Below, one piece after another: positions 4,992 through 5,609 of a stretch of 5,609 nucleotides of DNA; position 1 is the stretch's first letter, and the number at the start of each line of letters is the position of its first letter. Under the pieces are notes generated by a model. That model was not told where the DNA came from. It made no database searches and saw only the letters and a list, made by a program, of their open reading frames with translations. The position numbers and the translations under genes were made by a program. Source of the stretch: Deltaproteobacteria bacterium (GTDB lineage: Bacteria; Desulfobacterota; Desulfarculia; Desulfarculales; Desulfarculaceae); the NCBI GenBank assembly GCA_021815655.1, contig JAKAGJ010000180.1, positions 1 to 5,609 of the forward strand, given 5' to 3'.

Positions 4992-5609
4992 TCAGCGCCC
5001 CTGGCTGTAGATCACGGCCAGGATGCGCGCCGGCTCATCCCCCACCGGGCGCAGCAGGTGGGGCTCGCTGGAGTCGTAGTAGATGCTGTCGCCGGGTTCA
5101 AGCACCTCGCGGGCCTGGCCCACCCGGGCCTCCATGCGCCCGTCCAGCACAAAGATGAACTCCTCGCCGTCGTGGCTGGAGGGCTCAACCTTGTCGTCGG
5201 CCTTGTTGAGAGTGACCAGGAAGGGTTCCATGGAGCGGTTTCGCTTCTGGGGGGCCAGGGCCTCGTAGGAGTAGCCATAGGCCGTGCCCTTCTGCGAGGC
5301 GAAGCGGCTCATGGCCGGCCGCTCGGAGGCGCGCACCACGGTGTAGGGCCGGTCCTCGCCCGAGGCGATGAGCGTGCCCAGCTTCATGCCAAGAGCCTTG
5401 CCCAGCTTGATGAGGGTGCCCAGGGGCGGGCTGGCCGCCTCGTCCTCGATATCGCCCAGGACCGCCTCGCTTAAGCCGGTGCGCTGGGCCAGATCGGCCA
5501 GGCTCAGGCCTTTTTCCTGGCGCAAGGCCCGCACCCGCTTGCCCACCGGCGTCTCCAGATCGGCCTGGGAAGGCCCGGCCAAGGCCGCCACCTTGGCCAC
5601 GCCACGCAG
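4992..5609 (-). CDS. XRE-family helix-turn-helix regulator with C-terminal cupin domain, possibly 5' partial
   Basis: The frame is open on the minus strand to the window edge. The first visible start is GTG at 5600, giving 202 residues, but only 9 bases precede it and no ribosome binding site is seen, so the true start may lie outside. Numbered from that GTG, residues ~19-75 are an XRE-type helix-turn-helix (GKRVRALRQEKGLSLADLAQRTGLS). Residues ~125-198 are a cupin barrel with SSHDGEEFIFVLDG and EPGDSIYYDSSEPH. His143, Glu147 and His181 match cupin metal ligands; the first His of the usual HXH pair is Ser141. Family knowledge: such proteins are DNA-binding regulators whose cupin senses a small ligand. 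In anaerobes related proteins often sit near acyl-CoA synthetase genes. Control of nearby CoA-ester genes is possible but not shown. It converges with the GYF_2 gene across a shared terminator. Confidence 0.88.
   Translation of the reverse strand: MRGVAKVAALAGPSQADLETPVGKRVRALRQEKGLSLADLAQRTGLSEAVLGDIEDEAASPPLGTLIKLGKALGMKLGTLIASGEDRPYTVVRASERPAMSRFASQKGTAYGYSYEALAPQKRNRSMEPFLVTLNKADDKVEPSSHDGEEFIFVLDGRMEARVGQAREVLEPGDSIYYDSSEPHLLRPVGDEPARILAVIYSQGR

Overview
The window is GC-rich, densely coding bacterial DNA with a strong G/C preference at third codon positions. It holds parts or all of seven protein genes. Six read rightward and the last reads leftward. A thiolase-like protein with a DUF35 partner, an acyl-CoA dehydrogenase and an XRE-cupin regulator together resemble the CoA-ester catabolism regions of high-GC Desulfobacterota (for example Desulfarculales-like sulfate reducers or syntrophs). 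This placement is inference from gene content and base composition; there is no rRNA or other taxonomic marker here. I see no tRNA, rRNA, CRISPR array, insertion sequence or phage gene.

Left region (1-2898): an acyl-CoA metabolism cluster. It starts with a thiolase-superfamily protein whose 5' end is off the window. Next comes a small zinc-ribbon/OB-fold DUF35 protein whose ribosome binding site overlaps the thiolase stop codon. After a 105-bp gap containing a long, almost perfect hairpin comes a full-length acyl-CoA dehydrogenase. In known systems (archaeal acetoacetyl-CoA thiolase/HMG-CoA synthase, benzoylsuccinyl-CoA thiolase BbsAB, the steroid aldolase Ltp2-ChsH2), DUF35 proteins form complexes with thiolase-fold enzymes. 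The same is likely here. The thiolase-like protein has glycine where the nucleophilic cysteine of thiolases should be, although two histidine motifs are kept. It may therefore not be an ordinary thiolase. This is the most interesting observation in the window.

Middle region (2899-4905): a promoter candidate precedes a stand-alone response-regulator receiver protein. This is followed by a GC-rich gap of about 136 bp, a small DUF2752 membrane protein, and a membrane protein with an N-terminal GYF_2 (DUF4339) domain. The last two are probably co-transcribed and may form an uncharacterised membrane unit. Codon choice in this region is visibly looser than in the left cluster (more TTG, GGG and TTT), which fits lower expression.

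Right region (4906-5609): a strong GC hairpin with T-rich flanks on both strands separates the converging genes and probably terminates both. The last gene, on the minus strand, encodes an XRE-type helix-turn-helix regulator with a C-terminal cupin domain. Its reading frame is open to the window edge, so its start is unresolved.
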